Part shown: in pieces, positions 44,694 to 57,508 of the stretch
Layout: every line of letters begins with the position of its first letter
Position numbering within the stretch: the stretch's first letter is position 1
DNA from: Branchiostoma belcheri
Lineage: Eukaryota > Chordata > Leptocardii > Amphioxiformes > Branchiostomatidae
Length of the DNA stretch: 64,000 bases
NCBI RefSeq assembly: GCF_001625305.1
Contig: NW_017802958.1
Location: 117,004 to 181,003 of the forward strand
Reading direction: 5' to 3'
Made by a program: the position numbers and the translations under genes
The notes under the pieces: generated by a model
Databases searched by the model: none
The model's input: the letters and a program-made list of their open reading frames with translations, nothing else
What the model was told of the DNA's origin: nothing

Positions 44694-45330
44694 GAGGTGA
44701 ATATGGTGTGATAAAGCCTTGGCAGTTGCTATAATAAAGCCACCAAGTGAGCGCAGCGAACAAGGTGGCTTTATGGGGTGGTTATAGCAACTGACAAGGC
44801 TTTATCACACCATATTCACCGAGAAAGGGCAGGCCATTAACGCTATTGTCATATAGCCTATCAAAACTTACACAGTAAAGAGTGACACATTCCTGTATAA
44901 CACATACAAACTTAGATAGAACATGGGTTCCATCTGGAGTCACCTGAGGTCACTGAGGGAGGGTCGTTCTATCTGGGTCAAAGGCAGGGAACAGGTGTTC
45001 TTATAGTAGTCACTCGAGGTCATTGGAACACAACTCAAATTATTTTGGGATTTTTTAGAACAGAGCCATGTTCTATATGGGTCACCCGAGGGTGATTATT
45101 GGGTTGTTTAATGTATGGATTGGGATGAATAAAAACCCGGTTTTGACTCTATTTGTGACATTACGGCGTCATGATAAGGAATGTGGAATGGAGCATTCTG
45201 ATTGGTCAACGTCACCCGTCTATATGATAATGTACATTATCATATAGCCGGGTGGCTGCGCTCACTCGGTGGCTTCATTCGGTGGTTATAGCAACTGACA
45301 AGGCTTTATCACACCATATTCACCTCGGGG
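44694..45330. mobile_element. Nested foldback element
   Basis: GAGGTGAATATGGTGTGATA (44694) is answered by inverse copies ending near 44821 and again near 45326. The first pair forms a hairpin of about 130 bp; the outer pair spans 640 bp. The words GTGGTTATAGCAACTGAC and AAGGCTTTATCACACC are shared by both inverse copies. Confidence 0.8.
45220..45247. repeat. Perfect 28-bp palindrome
   Basis: Two exact 14-bp arms, left arm CTATATGATAATGT, no spacer. Lies inside the nested foldback. Confidence 0.95.
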
Positions 45331-47476
45331 CGGGTCAATAACCCTTAATTAAAGGCTTTGATGCATGTAATGTATGCAATGTATGACACGTGGAACATTA
45401 ACAGAGACAAACTATCCAAATGAACATGAATTGAATAATTAATACAACAATGTTATCATTTCTGAAAGGTAAATGATGGATATTTGATACTTTTAACATG
45501 TGTATGTTAGTTAAAGATGACATCACTATGCATATATTATGCAAATGTAAATTTCATTCGCATAATTGATGTTGGAAAGAAAACCTTGCCAATGGATAGA
45601 ACTTTCACATCAAAACTATATGTAATTTGAGTTGAGAAAACCATACATAGAATAGATTATGCTACATGTACATCATCACATCTCCGTGATACATGTAGTT
45701 GAGAAAAGGCCCAAAACCAAATGAAACTACAAAGGCTCTAAATATTTTAATGTAAGTACGAGATCTCCGAATTCTTGTCTGTAGTTTGCACTAAGTACAA
45801 TCAACTTTATTACGTTAGTTACAAACGTAACAGCTTAAGACGTTTACTTTGTGTTCGTTTTCTTGGATTTTGTGTTGGTGAACCCAGTTCGTTTGGATAT
45901 CACCGTCTACAAAGTCTTAATTTTTGAGTCGCGGACCTATGATTAAAAAGAATAGTCAGTATACAATGTATTCATAAAGAAATTCTGCTATCTTCAAAGC
46001 TTTCCGGCGTCAGTTCGTAAGAAGAAGATGAAAGCTCCCCAAACATTCCCGGGCATACCACAGATTTTCTTTACCGTCGTTTTTACAGCAGGTGTTCGGG
46101 AGTTAATCATACCCACACGAAACAGAAAAAAAAACATCGCCAACTATTTTATAATTTTCTACAAGATTAGTCTGTAGCTGAGCCAAAATTGTAATTATTC
46201 ACCTTTTTCAGCATGGCAAACTGGAAGACTTGATATACCCAACCAAATATTGCCCTTTCTACATTTCTATATTCTTTGTTTATCCATAAAAAAATTACCA
46301 CACAAAAAAATTGGTGTACGGAAAACGTACTCATTCTGGCCAGTTGTTTTCTATTCAGTATTTATTCTCATGGTTCACACAACGTGTTTGGTATTTGTGT
46401 ATTTTCCGTTAAAATTTTCGAGAGCAATAATGTTGTTGTTATGCTACGTTACTGTATCAATAGTTGTTGATTTTATTGTTTTGGCTAGAATCGCCCTTTG
46501 AACACTAGAAAGGTATTATTTTACTCATCAGATCATCAAAATAATACCGATTTCGTAATTTTTCAAAATGGACACCTTCTCAGCTATACTGTAATCATAC
46601 CCACTCGTCACACATCCACATACACAATCCACAACACCATAGAACAGTCAGAACATGAGGGGTACAACACTTAGACAATTTATTAAATCTCTTCAACTTT
46701 AAAAATTGTTTGGTTCTTATTGTATAATATCTATTGGTGGTGCCAATATTAGTAGTACATGGGCTATCATATCAGATAATGCTTACACTTCCAGAATTAT
46801 CTCAATAAGCCATTCATTGTAAAATATTTTAGAATTATGATCGCCAACACAAATGTTGACATGATACTATCATTCAAGTATCATTCAATATCTTACACAT
46901 CTCATTATCAGTTTCATATTAACTAATTGTTTTAAGGCATATATTTGTATGCTTCAACTTAAAATTGCTTAACTCTACATTACTATGGCGGTATTTCACC
47001 ATATCAACATCACAGTGAACAGTTAGCAACTCTTTAGAAAACAGCTTTGTTTCTGTTCTTTTTACTTTTTTATTCATTTACATATATTTATTGAGTATTG
47101 GGCAAAAAGCACGGGTTGCTTATATAACACCTTCTACTCCAAAACATAAAACGAGTATAAAACACATTGACAAAATACATGCATAATTGCAAAAAGGTGG
47201 GTAAAACCAATATAAATACTAACAAACAAGACAGGTTGGTGATCTATCAATTACGAAAATCTGTAAATGAAGTTTTGAACTACATTACACACTTTCTCTG
47301 TTGGGAATGGTCTTTACAAATCGTCTAAAAGTACCATACAACTATACGTAGAACACTTTCTGACAATATATAACTTAGGTATGACAAGAGCTCGCATTGC
47401 CTTATCATTCGACCATGAAACTAATAGTAAATGGTTATGTTTACCTTCGCAAAAGGAAAATATACTAGTGTATTTT
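45331..47476. other. Long gene-free AT-rich interval
   Basis: Over 2 kb without a recognisable domain, RNA gene or strong repeat. Short open frames (for example 46250-46501, hydrophobic) lack splice context and are probably chance. Confidence 0.4.
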
Positions 47477-47750
47477 CAGGGCTCGAAATACTGGGTGCAT
47501 GTGCACCTTAGTGCACCCAAATATGGACCTGTGCAGCCAATTTTTCATAGGTATTTTTGTACATATCAAATGTATAATAGTATACAGGATATTGTTGGCA
47601 TTTCAGTGTCAGAAAAATGGTTAAGATTTTAAACGTTAACTCTGAATTTAGGTTTTGTTTTATTTGGTGCACCCAAAAATGTTTGTGCACCCAGTTTTTT
47701 AGGTTGGGTGCACCAGTGCACCTATTCCCAAAAATGAATTGCGAGCCCTG
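47477..47750. mobile_element. hAT-type MITE (274 bp), family with GGTGCACC subterminal words
   Basis: Ends CAGGGCTCGAAATAC... and ...GAATTGCGAGCCCTG. The palindromic core GTGCAC occurs repeatedly near both ends. Closely related to 50530-50853. No clean target duplication is visible. Confidence 0.75.
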
Positions 47751-48480
47751 GTTTTACTATACTTGTACAGAACAGTAATTTGTTGGGCTAGACTATGTGA
47801 TGGTTAACATCATGCATTTGCATTGCATGTGTTGCTTTTCTTCTTTCAGGGTGTTTTCTTCAAGAGCGCGAAGGAATTGCGTACCATTTTACACATGTAA
47901 CAGTCATACACATTTGGGTGAGTCCAATTTCTTGTGTTGGATATTACAGTTTAGCTTTGTTTCATAATTACTTCTACCAACACAGATGAACTTTCAAGAT
48001 AAGTCATACACATAAATTATGGTGACTGTAAGAATAATGTACTATATGCAGAAGATTTGTTTCTGAACCATACTTTTTACAGACAATTGTCATTCATCAG
48101 ATGCATGTAGTAAGCTTGTAGAAGCCCTGCTGAAGCTAACCAGGTCTTTATAATGTATACAGATCTTGTTACAGTGGATATAATACATCGTACATAGAAA
48201 ACAATACAACAGCCATGTCCATTGAGGATTCACAACTTGACATAGCTTGATAGTCTTACATATGACCTCTGACCTCCGCATGAATAACCGACCTTGACCG
48301 ATCAATGGCTTTTGAGAAACGGACAACGATTTTGATTTGTTCTCTACGGTTTTGTTTGAGATTCTAAGTAATCTCATGTATTTATTTTTGTATACTTTGG
48401 TTACCTGAGTTATTCATGTTTTACATACAATTCTGTGTTATTTCTGTTCAAATATAAACTTATGTTTTATTATTTCTGTA
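47751..48480. other. Gene-free interval
   Basis: Nothing recognisable; merges into the UTR of the LINE end below. Confidence 0.3.
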
Positions 48481-48570
48481 AACTGGGCCCCACTGAAAAT
48501 CAACTTGTCAAAGCTGAGTTGGGCTACCCAGGTGTGTTAAAATGAAATAAATAAAATAAGTAAAGACATG
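48481..48570 (+). mobile_element. LINE 3' UTR with (AAATA)n tail
   Basis: GGGCCCCACTGAAAATCAAC, then GAGTTGGGCTACCCAGGTGT, then AATAAATAAAATAAG. This is a typical 3' end of a lancelet non-LTR element (recalled, not checked). Confidence 0.5.
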
Positions 48571-48604
48571 GCACCTTTAATGTTCGTTGTCCACTGGTTA
48601 TAGG

Positions 48605-48685
48605 TAGTGTGTGACCATACAGGATGCAGCGTGCTTGTGAATCAGACGGTCCCGGGCTCGAATCCCAGCTGTTGTCACATAACCG
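48605..48685 (+). repeat. tRNA-like (SINE) segment
   Basis: GGTCCCGGGCTCGAATCCC includes a B-box-like word. No acceptor stem or A box in register. Relic of a tRNA-derived repeat. Confidence 0.35.
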
Positions 48686-49057
48686 AACCGACTTGTGCAT
48701 ACCTTGGAAAATACTGCATTAAAGATCTGTCAATTGCATTTTCTATGCATTCATGTGGACAATGTACTCTTTTATCAAGTCGGACATATGTAAAAAGCTT
48801 CTTTACTGACAAAAGAATTAGATTTCTGAACAAAAAAAAATTCAAGCCGTGTAAGATACAATTTCTACGGAGTACTAGCCTTTCAATATGGCCTAGAACA
48901 TTTCTTCGTCAACCATGCCTCTGATAATGTATTACTTATGTCTTCAACATCGTGTAGACAAGAGCACTTTTTGACTACAGTCATGTGTTACACATACAGC
49001 TTTACCATGCATTGGTACTTTCAAAGGAAGAACCTCATTTATAGCGATGACCATCTT

Positions 49058-49165
49058 AACTAGAAAGGCCAATATTTGCTTTGGAGCAAATACAGCGATG
49101 GGTTCACCACATTTTACGACATGGCAGGGAAAGAATGAGAAACACAAGGGAAAACAATGATTTAC
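49058..49165 (+). repeat. 108-bp dispersed repeat, copy B
   Basis: Matches 35578-35685 end to end in the same orientation. Its word ATGGGTTCACCACA also starts the hairpin at 49803-49843. Confidence 0.9.
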
Positions 49166-49375
49166 ATTGATATAACTATAATATGAAGTAACATACAACT
49201 AAAACAACAGTTGGATAGTTATTCCCTACTTTATTGGTTAGGATTTTTAATTGCATAATGCAAACTGTTGATTTTAAAAATAAAATAAAAACGTTCATGC
49301 CCCGCATTCCAATGCTGGAGCAGGAAAGCTTGAAATACCTACCAAAACACTTGAATACAGACATACTGTTAGTAT

Positions 49376-49505
49376 GGAAATGCTCTGTGCAGGTGTTAAT
49401 CAAGTTAAATCCCAACAGCCAATCAGCAAGAAATGCTCTGTGCAGGTGGAAATGCTCTGTGCAGGTGTTAATCAAGTTAAATCCCAACAGCCAATCAGCA
49501 AGAAG
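49376..49505. repeat. 72-bp direct duplication
   Basis: GGAAATGCTCTGTGCAGGTG then TTAATCAAGTTAAATCCCAA recurs after 72 bp, with an extra partial copy of the first word between. Confidence 0.9.
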
Positions 49506-49802
49506 AATAGAGGAAAGCTGCATGCCTATTGGTTGATGCCCTGCATTCCATTGTGATGACTCATGCCCAAACGTGGTAAACACGGCACACTAACACAGTA
49601 ATACATTTGCTATAACACAGCCAAAAAACTCAAATAAAACCATTCTAAAAGCCCGTATCACAAAAATTTAAAAAACGCCTAGGGGTATTTGCCCACTGTA
49701 CCTCCATACCAAATTTCAGGACCTTAGGCCCTAAAATGAAGAAGCTGAATCCATTTAAAAAATAGCAGGAGAAGGAGAAGAAGAAATACCAGAAAAAGCA
49801 AT

Positions 49803-49843
49803 ATGGGTTCACCACACACCACTTCGTGGTGTGGTGAACCCAT
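49803..49843. repeat. Short hairpin
   Basis: ATGGGTTCACCACAC and its inverse GTGTGGTGAACCCAT separated by a few bases, with a two-base mismatch in the stem. Confidence 0.75.
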
Positions 49844-50529
49844 AACAAGGTACGGAGTTTAAGGCTTTTCTCGTCCTTAACAATACAGATCACATATCTT
49901 TTTTTTCTATAATGTGCTAATATAATGTAAACAATAGCCCTGTAACATTAAAATAACACTCCTGGCTAATGGAAAATGTTCTATACATGATACTTTACAT
50001 TATGAACATTCCAATTGTGAAGTGAATTTTCAGAAAGTTCCCTTTCATCTAACAACCAAATATTATTCTACCATAAGATGTACACTGCCATTGCAGGCGA
50101 AGTACATATACATATATTATTACATTAATTCTACAAACATCAATTATCATTTAGCACAATTTAATATCCCCTACTTACAAATGCATTGGCACCAGCAGTA
50201 TTCCTCTTTTCATATGTTAATTATTATACTATATTTTTTTGATAATATAATTGCCTTACAGTTACATGTCCTTCACAACATGTGGCCAAACATGCATGTT
50301 TAGTTTTAATTATTGGATATTCAATATTTCTTTCCATGGTATACTTGGTAGTTTTCTTTGGTTCAATGGCCAAAAATACTGGAATACAGTCGATGTAAAT
50401 GGTGAGAAGCACTGCTATCAACCTTAGTGATTTTCATCCTAGAATTCTGATACATTTTTGTCCCAGAAAATGATGCTAAAATTAGCAATTTGGTGTTCAA
50501 CCCTCTCTACAGCCTGGATGTTATCCTAG

Positions 50530-50853
50530 CAGGGCTGAAATACTGGGTGCATGTGCACCTTAGTGCACCCAAAATTGGAGCTGTGCACCCAAATATTTTT
50601 GTAGGTATTTTTGTACATATCAAATGTATAATAGTGTTCAGGTTATTCTTGGCACCTAAGTGTCAGAAAAAATCATTGTTGTAGTATTTGTTTAAAATTT
50701 TGAAGTTAGCTCCCATTTCAGATTCAAGCTCAGAAGAGCAGCAGTAAGATCTGTAATTAGGTTTTGTTTTATATGGTGCACCCCAAAAATTTTGTGCACC
50801 TAATCTTTTTAGGTTGGGTGCACCAGTGCACCAAAAATGAATTTCGAGCCCTG
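50530..50853. mobile_element. hAT-type MITE (324 bp), second copy of the GGTGCACC family
   Basis: CAGGGCTGAAATACTGGG... to ...AATTTCGAGCCCTG. Shares termini, internal TACATATCAAATGTATAATA and multiple GTGCAC words with 47477-47750 and the terminus at 39363. Confidence 0.78.
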
Positions 50854-51933
50854 AGCCTAGAAACAGTCATTCTAGCAGAAACTAAGGAAGATAACATCCT
50901 GGCCATATTAACATCCTTCAGAGGCTTGTGTAATTTTGTCTTCTAATTCTTTCAAGGGCCATCATTTTAAAGAAGATACAAAATTGTGACAAACATGTAC
51001 AATTCCAGAGACCTGTAACATGGAAAATATGATGAAAAATTTTCAATCATTCAGCAGGATTTTGGAAATTTGAACGCGTATTTTTGGGGGTTTTTTACAG
51101 TATTTTTTTCTTCTTTGCATAAAATGCCATTATAAGAGCCTAGCAGACCAGCCATGTTTTTACATGGCAGCTTCAGTTCATACAAAGTCAGGTAGCTATG
51201 ATATAATGTATAATTGCATTTTTCCAACAAAACATCCAATTCCTATGATGGAACACAAAGAATTTATTTCTAGACTATGCAATTAATGTCGGGACTTGTT
51301 AGGAACTGAACATGATTGTGAAATAATAATTAAACTATCTGCATACCAAAAGTCATGACGCTTTGTTACCTCCCCCCCCCTTTAAGTCAGAGTGCATGCT
51401 ATAAAATCATTCAAAAATCTTTTTTTACAAGAAAGCATACAACTTTTATAATGGAACGCATGGAATTTCGTCCCCAATTGTGCAAATAACCTTGGGACTT
51501 GAATAGTAAGGAACTGATTATGTAAATAGTAAGTTATTAGACTATCTGCATACCAAAAGACATGGCTACCCGTCAACCCCTTCTCCTAAAGTCTCAAACA
51601 AAATGCCTACCAACATACCAAATATCATAAAGAGCCACCCACAACTTCTTGAGTTATTACGCTACTCTCCGAAATAGCAAATGTGCCATGAAACATAACC
51701 AGATCGGCCTAATTATAAGGTAATAAAATCAACAAGTTGTGTCACATACTACATGTATTTGATCTGATGACAGCTATAAGTCAAAATCAAATTGGTAGAA
51801 ATGTGAAATTTGCTGTGATTGTCTTCAAATTTCAACGTTAACGTTTGGAGGGATGATTTTATCCAAAGGTCCAGTAAACACTGCACTGAAAGATGTCGGA
51901 CAAACTTCGTTCATCGATTTCTTTCTTCTGTAC
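50854..51933. other. Gene-free interval downstream of the second LRR gene
   Basis: AT-rich, likely including the LRR gene's 3' UTR. No recognisable element. Confidence 0.3.
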
Positions 51934-54900
51934 TCACTGAATGTGACAGTTAGCGGACGCCGGTTCATAGCTGTTTGTCTCGGGGTTTTCTGGAGTGTTG
52001 TTTACTGCTTCTCTGCGGTCATTCTGGCAGTAGGTACCTGCCTGAGACCTGCCAGCACCGGCCGCAGGGGAGGGACAGACGTACCTGTTTGCCCCACCGG
52101 TGGCGGCCTGGCTAGGATGGTTTTCATCATACATGGCGGACTGAGTACCGGTCTCACTACCAGGCGAGGCGGCGGGCTGGTAGGTATTGGCCGCGGGGGA
52201 CGCTGCGGAGTTGCAGACTGCCTCGCTAGGGTCATGCTGGTCATATGTGTTGGACAGGGTACGCTTTAGATCAGTGACCAGGGCAGGGGAGTTGTAGCAA
52301 GGCGCCTTGTGGGCACGCTGGACGGCGTTCGCATTCTGCTGGTAGGCCGAGGACTTGGTGGTACCCGGGTTGGGGAGAATGGAGGGGTGCTTGTAGCAAC
52401 TTTGGTCGGACTTGTCGCGACCATTTTGGCTATAGGCAGCCAGGACGGCCCCTGCCCTGTTTGGTTTCTGACGGGGGCGCTCGGTGCTGTACGGGCGGGA
52501 CGGCACGGGGTGTGTGTGCGCGCGGGGGCGGCTTGCCGCACGGTACGCTGGGCAGAGCTTCGCCAGCCCGTACGGGGCGATTTCTGACTGCGAAGAATCG
52601 GCCCTGCGCAAGTCAGGATGGTCATTGAAACCACCCTCAGCGTAAGGGCTGATGACAGACTCTGAATCATTTAAACTGTCGTGATCCTCCAAACGCCCCT
52701 CAGCGTACGGACTGATCACTGACTCCTCCGAGTTGCCACCTGGAAGGGGCCACATGGAGCAGGCAGCGATCTGGTTGCCATTGCGGGATGGACCTGCACC
52801 GTTATCAGGAACATTGCGCTTGAGCTTCTGCTTGATACAACTGGCCATGGCACATCCCCAAACCCCTACCGCAGCAGCCGACAACCCGCCCAGAGCTGCC
52901 CACACGATGTACCACGTTAGATGTACATCATCGCTGATGTCAATGGACAGCGGTGTAGTGCTGATGTCAATGGACAGTGGTGTAGTGCTGATGCTGACTG
53001 AGAATGGTGTCGTGTTGAGGAATGTCAGTTCGGTTACATGTAGTGTTGTCATGTCATAGTGTGCGCGCGCGCTCACCGCGAAGACGGCAGTGTCGGATCC
53101 AGTTTCCGAAGAAGCCGTACAAGTGGTGTTCCCGAAGGACAAGGGCTCGGCGGTCTCAAGCCAAAGGGTGAAGCTGGACTTCCCCATGTAGTTAGAACAC
53201 AGGCTGTGGTTTCCTGAGTCCCCCAACAGGTTTTCTGGTCCCTTACATTTCACCCAGCCCTCAGCCTTTAGGTCGGTCACCACTTTCACGGTTAGGTTGC
53301 CTGTCGGGAGACTGTCGTGTGTGGTCGTGTTTGTGTCGTATGTTATGTCGAGTGTGTGGTGTAAGCCGTCAGGGAAGGCAAAGGTCACTGTCGGCAATTG
53401 CTCCCAGTACACGTCGCCAGCGGCTTCGTACGTGTACGCGGCGCTGCGCTCAGCATGCGTAACCTCGACCAGCGGTACAGGGCAGGGCAATCCGTTGGGA
53501 TTGACCGGAGCGGGAGGGTTTGTCATCATGGGCGAGGCGGGGCAGCTTGCTGTGGAGGGGACCCGCATCACTCTTGCGTAACGCCATTTGAACTTGAACG
53601 GACCCATCCCCTCGGGGTCGTACAGCCAATCGTTCGCACATGTACAGCGCGGCGGATTGTCCAGTGAGACAAGCATGAACTTTTGCTCCCTACCTTCCAG
53701 CGACATGGCGGCAATCGCATTTCCACGCACGTTGACATGGATTGGAAACGATTTGAACCAACCACCAGACAGAAAGGTCAGCCTGTTTCTCGCCAGATTT
53801 AAGAAGCGCATGTTCGTGTTTGAGTGGAACGCGCCCTCAGCAATGTGGGAGATTCTGTTCCCTTCCAGATTCGGGGATTTCAGCCGTTCAAGCCCATAGA
53901 ACATCTCCACACCGATCGAGCGCAGTTTGTTCTCAACAGCGCGGACATATACTACGGACTTGATCGCCTGGAAGGTCCCCGGTGCTACAGTAGCGATAAG
54001 ATTGGCACTTACGTCCACCCACCGCGGCTGCACTCCCAGGAACGCGCCAGGCGACAGCGTCAGGATCTGGTTGTCCACAAGGATGAGGTAGGACAACCTG
54101 GGCAACCCATGAAAGCAGCCATCCTGCAGCAAATCATACTAGTACTGAGCTTTGCATAAGAACATTTAAGTATTGATATAAGAAATATATTTCCCTCATA
54201 TATGACCCATAGAAAATGAAATATAATGAGAAAAGAAAACGTGTCAAAATTCTATGTCTGGGACAAAATAATCGACGCTCTAGGGCTTGAACCAACAACT
54301 TAAGTCAGATTTGAATACATCTTTGACTGGGTTAGCAGGCTCTTAAACATAACAGCTAAGAACGCCACCTTTTTCTTTAGAAAAAGTTAAAAGTACGATC
54401 ATCGACATATGATTAACATACCAGGATATTGGTGAAATATAGATGGCAATGCTAAAATCCCACCTGCAGATGTGTGATGTTGTTCTCCAAGAGCAGCAGA
54501 TACTTGAGACCCTCCATCCCAGCAAACGTGCCGTTCTCCAGAGTCTGGACATTGCTCCGCCAGATGAACAGCTTAGATACCTGTGGCAACTTAGCAAACG
54601 CCCCTACCTCTATTGCCGTTAGGTTACAACCCACAAACCACAACCTGCAATCTCTACCACATGGGATCTGAGAGAGGATCTCTGCCTTGTCATTGCCAAG
54701 CTTGCCGATGTTGTTGCCAACGATCATGATGTTGGTTCTTGTTTGTAGTGAAGGGTTCTGAGTGGGACCCCCCGAGTCAGGCCTTGTTTCGTTTGAGCAG
54801 ATCTGACAGGATTGATATTTCTGAACCAAATCTATAGTGTCGAAGGGGCCATTGTAGCTGGTTACTTCAAGCGGGTATTTGGTCCACTTGTACCGGTACG

Positions 54901-55048
54901 CTCCGATGTCGTACCGGTACTCGTGGCCGTCGCTACGGCTGTCACCTACACCACACTTCGTCACGGACACTTCACGGCAGCTCTGCCAGCTACCTGCATC
55001 CACACATGGCACTAGCAGCTGCATAAGCAGCAACAAAGAGATAGCCAT
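51934..55048 (-). CDS. Second LRR transmembrane protein (two exons)
   Basis: Exon 1 55048-54464 (195 aa) and exon 2 54123-51934 (729 aa) join in phase 0 through a 340-bp GT/AG intron, within an LRR (NNITHLQ|DGCFHGLPRL). Total 924 aa. The ATG at 55048 opens a clear signal peptide (ISLLLLMQLLVPCVDAG). A Cys-containing N-terminal region (CREVSVTKC..., CQICSN) precedes about eight degenerate LRRs (about 125-340), an LRRCT (PPRCTCANDW, about 349 on), a 250-residue extracellular region with N-glycosylation sites, a transmembrane helix (IVWAALGGLSAAAVGVWG, about 600-622), and a tail rich in Ser, Pro and Tyr (VISPYAEG twice, TYDQHDPSEA, YDENHPSQA). Probably a surface receptor or adhesion protein; ligand unknown. 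It is diverged from the 28989-32120 protein and has no repeat expansion. Confidence 0.88.
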
Positions 55049-56272
55049 CAGCTTTATACCGCCATGATGTACACATCAACAATATCGATATTAAACAATA
55101 AGATACAACAGACGGCTAAAATATTACCATATATCCCTTATATGTCAGAGGATTTTACAAAATGTTACCGTTAGTTCATACACAGCTGTAGAGTAACCTG
55201 GACAGCACAGAAAGTAGCCGTTTTCTCCGTAGTGGTGCAGCAATGGTCTAATTCATTCTACCTGAACACGCAGATTGTTACAGGTTTTGATTGAAAATTT
55301 TGTTGTACATGTATTTAGGGCTGTTGCCTCGCAACGACGTCATCATGAAAGAACAAAAGCATTCTTTGTCCAAGGATATTTTCAAGCCACCTACTTTACG
55401 ACACATCTTAATTAAGGAAACAAAAATTGACCAAAAGAAAAGTCTTTGATCAAAATATACATTTCATAGCATGTATCTCGCCCAAAGAGGTTTTTCATTT
55501 GTATCTTTTCAAAATGACGTTTTACTCAATCTGGAGATGTTTTCGTAAGGACAGTTAAAATTAATTCAACGTTATTATAAAGAAGCTTATTGTTAAGTGT
55601 CCTTATTTTTGTAAGGACACTTAACACTCGAGTCCAAAATGCAGAATGTATCGGTCTATACTCTTCCTATTAATTTTTGTGCGTGAACTTGAACATTACC
55701 AATCACAGTTAAGTAGGTTCCTTCCCGGTGGGAGCTGATCAAATTTTACGCAGCTTGTAGTTTGTGAGCGGATCGCTAGGTGCGCCATTTAGCCGTGATC
55801 AGGGCAAGAACAAAGTGAGGTCAACGACGTGGTGACGTCAGGCGTTGCTTTTGTCTGATTGGCCATGGCGCCACTTCCGGGTTGGAAATCCCCTGTGAAA
55901 GTCCCACAAGTGCAGACCGATGACGTGTGTTAGAAACGTTGGCTGCCTTTGTTTGGTTTCACTGATTTCCTCCCTCACCATTACCAGCAACACTCCGGTC
56001 AAGGCTTGTTGCAGAAGGATCTCCCAAGCTAGGAGCGTCGAATTTGAAAGCCACAAGAAAAGGTGTTTTTGTGTTTCTATCCTTTACTTTGCTTTGCTTT
56101 GTTTACACCTTCTATATACTGTTCACGTGTCGGCCAATGCACACTGTTGATACGACAAGGATATGCTAATATGAACTGTTAATACATGTATGTGGCGTGA
56201 TGTTGCTCTGTCTAATGCTTAGAGCATTCCGTACTCTTCAAGCAACGGGTTACTCGGATTCGGCTTATTTTT
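55049..56272. other. Gene-free interval upstream of the second LRR gene
   Basis: Promoter and 5' UTR of the minus-strand LRR gene should lie at its left end. No element identified; a stretch at 55800-56060 looks repeat-like but has no partner here. Confidence 0.3.
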
Positions 56273-56620
56273 GACGTGCTTTTAGGCCTTTTTAAGAGCT
56301 TTCGTTTTTGGGCTGGTATCATTTTTTTTACGCCAACCAAACAAATACAAAGATTTGGGATTCAGCGTGTGAGTGACGTGCCTTTAGGCGTTTTTATCGG
56401 GGTTTCGTTTTTGGACTGGTATCATTTTTTTTACGCCAACCAAACAAATACAAAGATTTGGGATTCAGCGTGTGAGTGACGTGCCTTTAGGCGTTTTTAT
56501 CGGGGTTTCGTTTTTGGACTGGTATCATTTTTTTTACTGCCAGGCAAAAATACGTGACGTGCTTTTAGGCGCTCTTACGAGCTTTCGTTTTTGAACTAGT
56601 TTGGCGTGTTCACAGCAGCC
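56273..56620. repeat. Tandem repeat, ~103-bp unit, about 3.5 copies
   Basis: Unit GACGTGC(T/C)TTTAGGCG..., CTGGTATCATTTTTTTTAC, GCCAACCAAACAAATACAAA. The second and third copies are almost identical; the last is truncated and diverged. Confidence 0.93.
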
Positions 56621-56729
56621 TAACAAATGAACACTGCTGCTAGCAATTTGATACTGTCTTGCAGCGCTAGCAACCAAACGATCTGTTTGGAGATTGCTTA
56701 TTACGAACAGGTGAGGCGTCCTACACATA

Positions 56730-57010
56730 TCTGTATCTGTATAGCCGGTATAACCGCCCTTCAGCGTAACACACCAGCTTCGCAGACACGCGGCGCGGCG
56801 GCAGCTGGCTACATTACACCGATCGACTTGTTACACCTAACCCTTGAACATCAAACTCTAGACATTGTTTAAAGCTATCTAATGATAATGCCCCTTCTGT
56901 ACTTGGTGACAGCGAGTTCCACTGTGCGATAGTTCTAGGAAAGAATGAATTCTTGAACGCCTCAATCCTTGTTTGATAACTCTGGTACTTGGATGGCTAT
57001 TTCTTATAAT
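56730..57010 (-). mobile_element. LINE 3' end, same family as 22340-22610
   Basis: Minus strand: PSKYQSYQTRIEAFKNSFFP then RTIAQWNSLSPS..., stop, and a UTR shared with the plus-strand copy. 5'-truncated non-LTR retrotransposon. Confidence 0.7.
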
Positions 57011-57176
57011 TGTTCTCCTCTGGGCTGGTATATAGGACGTCCACCAGATATCTGACATATTTGACATGCCCTTGTCGATGATGTTGACTGTTCACACTCA
57101 TACTCGCCAAATGTCAAGTACATGTACTCTACATTACTATTCGATAAGACAGATGTGTGACGTTACAAAGGTCAAG

Positions 57177-57508
57177 CAGTGTACAAAATACTTTTTTGAA
57201 CCAGGTTGCCCACCTTCAGCAAAAATTAGGTTGCCCATCAGAATTTTAGGTTACCCCACCTATACGTTACTATATACATAAGCCTTTGACAATATTTCTA
57301 ACAGCTTGTTAATACCTAAAATTAAAAAGCATCTGCCGGCTACAGTGGTGCAAGCCAAGTGGGCAATTGATTTCGTGGTGGAGGGGGGGGGGGCGGGGCG
57401 TTCTTAAAATTCAGGTAGCACACTGGGCTACCTAGGTTCAAAAATAGGTTGCCCCAAGTAAAATTTGGTTGCCCGGGGCAACTGGGCAACCAGGTATTTT
57501 GCACGCTG
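57177..57508. mobile_element. MITE (332 bp) with CAG...CTG ends and 5-bp duplication
   Basis: Ends CAGTGTACAAAATAC and GTATTTTGCACGCTG (inverse, two mismatches), with subterminal GGTTGCCC words near both ends. TCAAG abuts both termini (57172-57176 and 57509-57513). The architecture is hAT-like although the duplication is shorter than the usual 8 bp. Confidence 0.7.

Noticed and set aside
55838..56056. Minus-strand exon near 56 kb
   Set aside because: Sequence looks repeat-like, there is no recognisable motif, and the frame begins without clear splice or start support.
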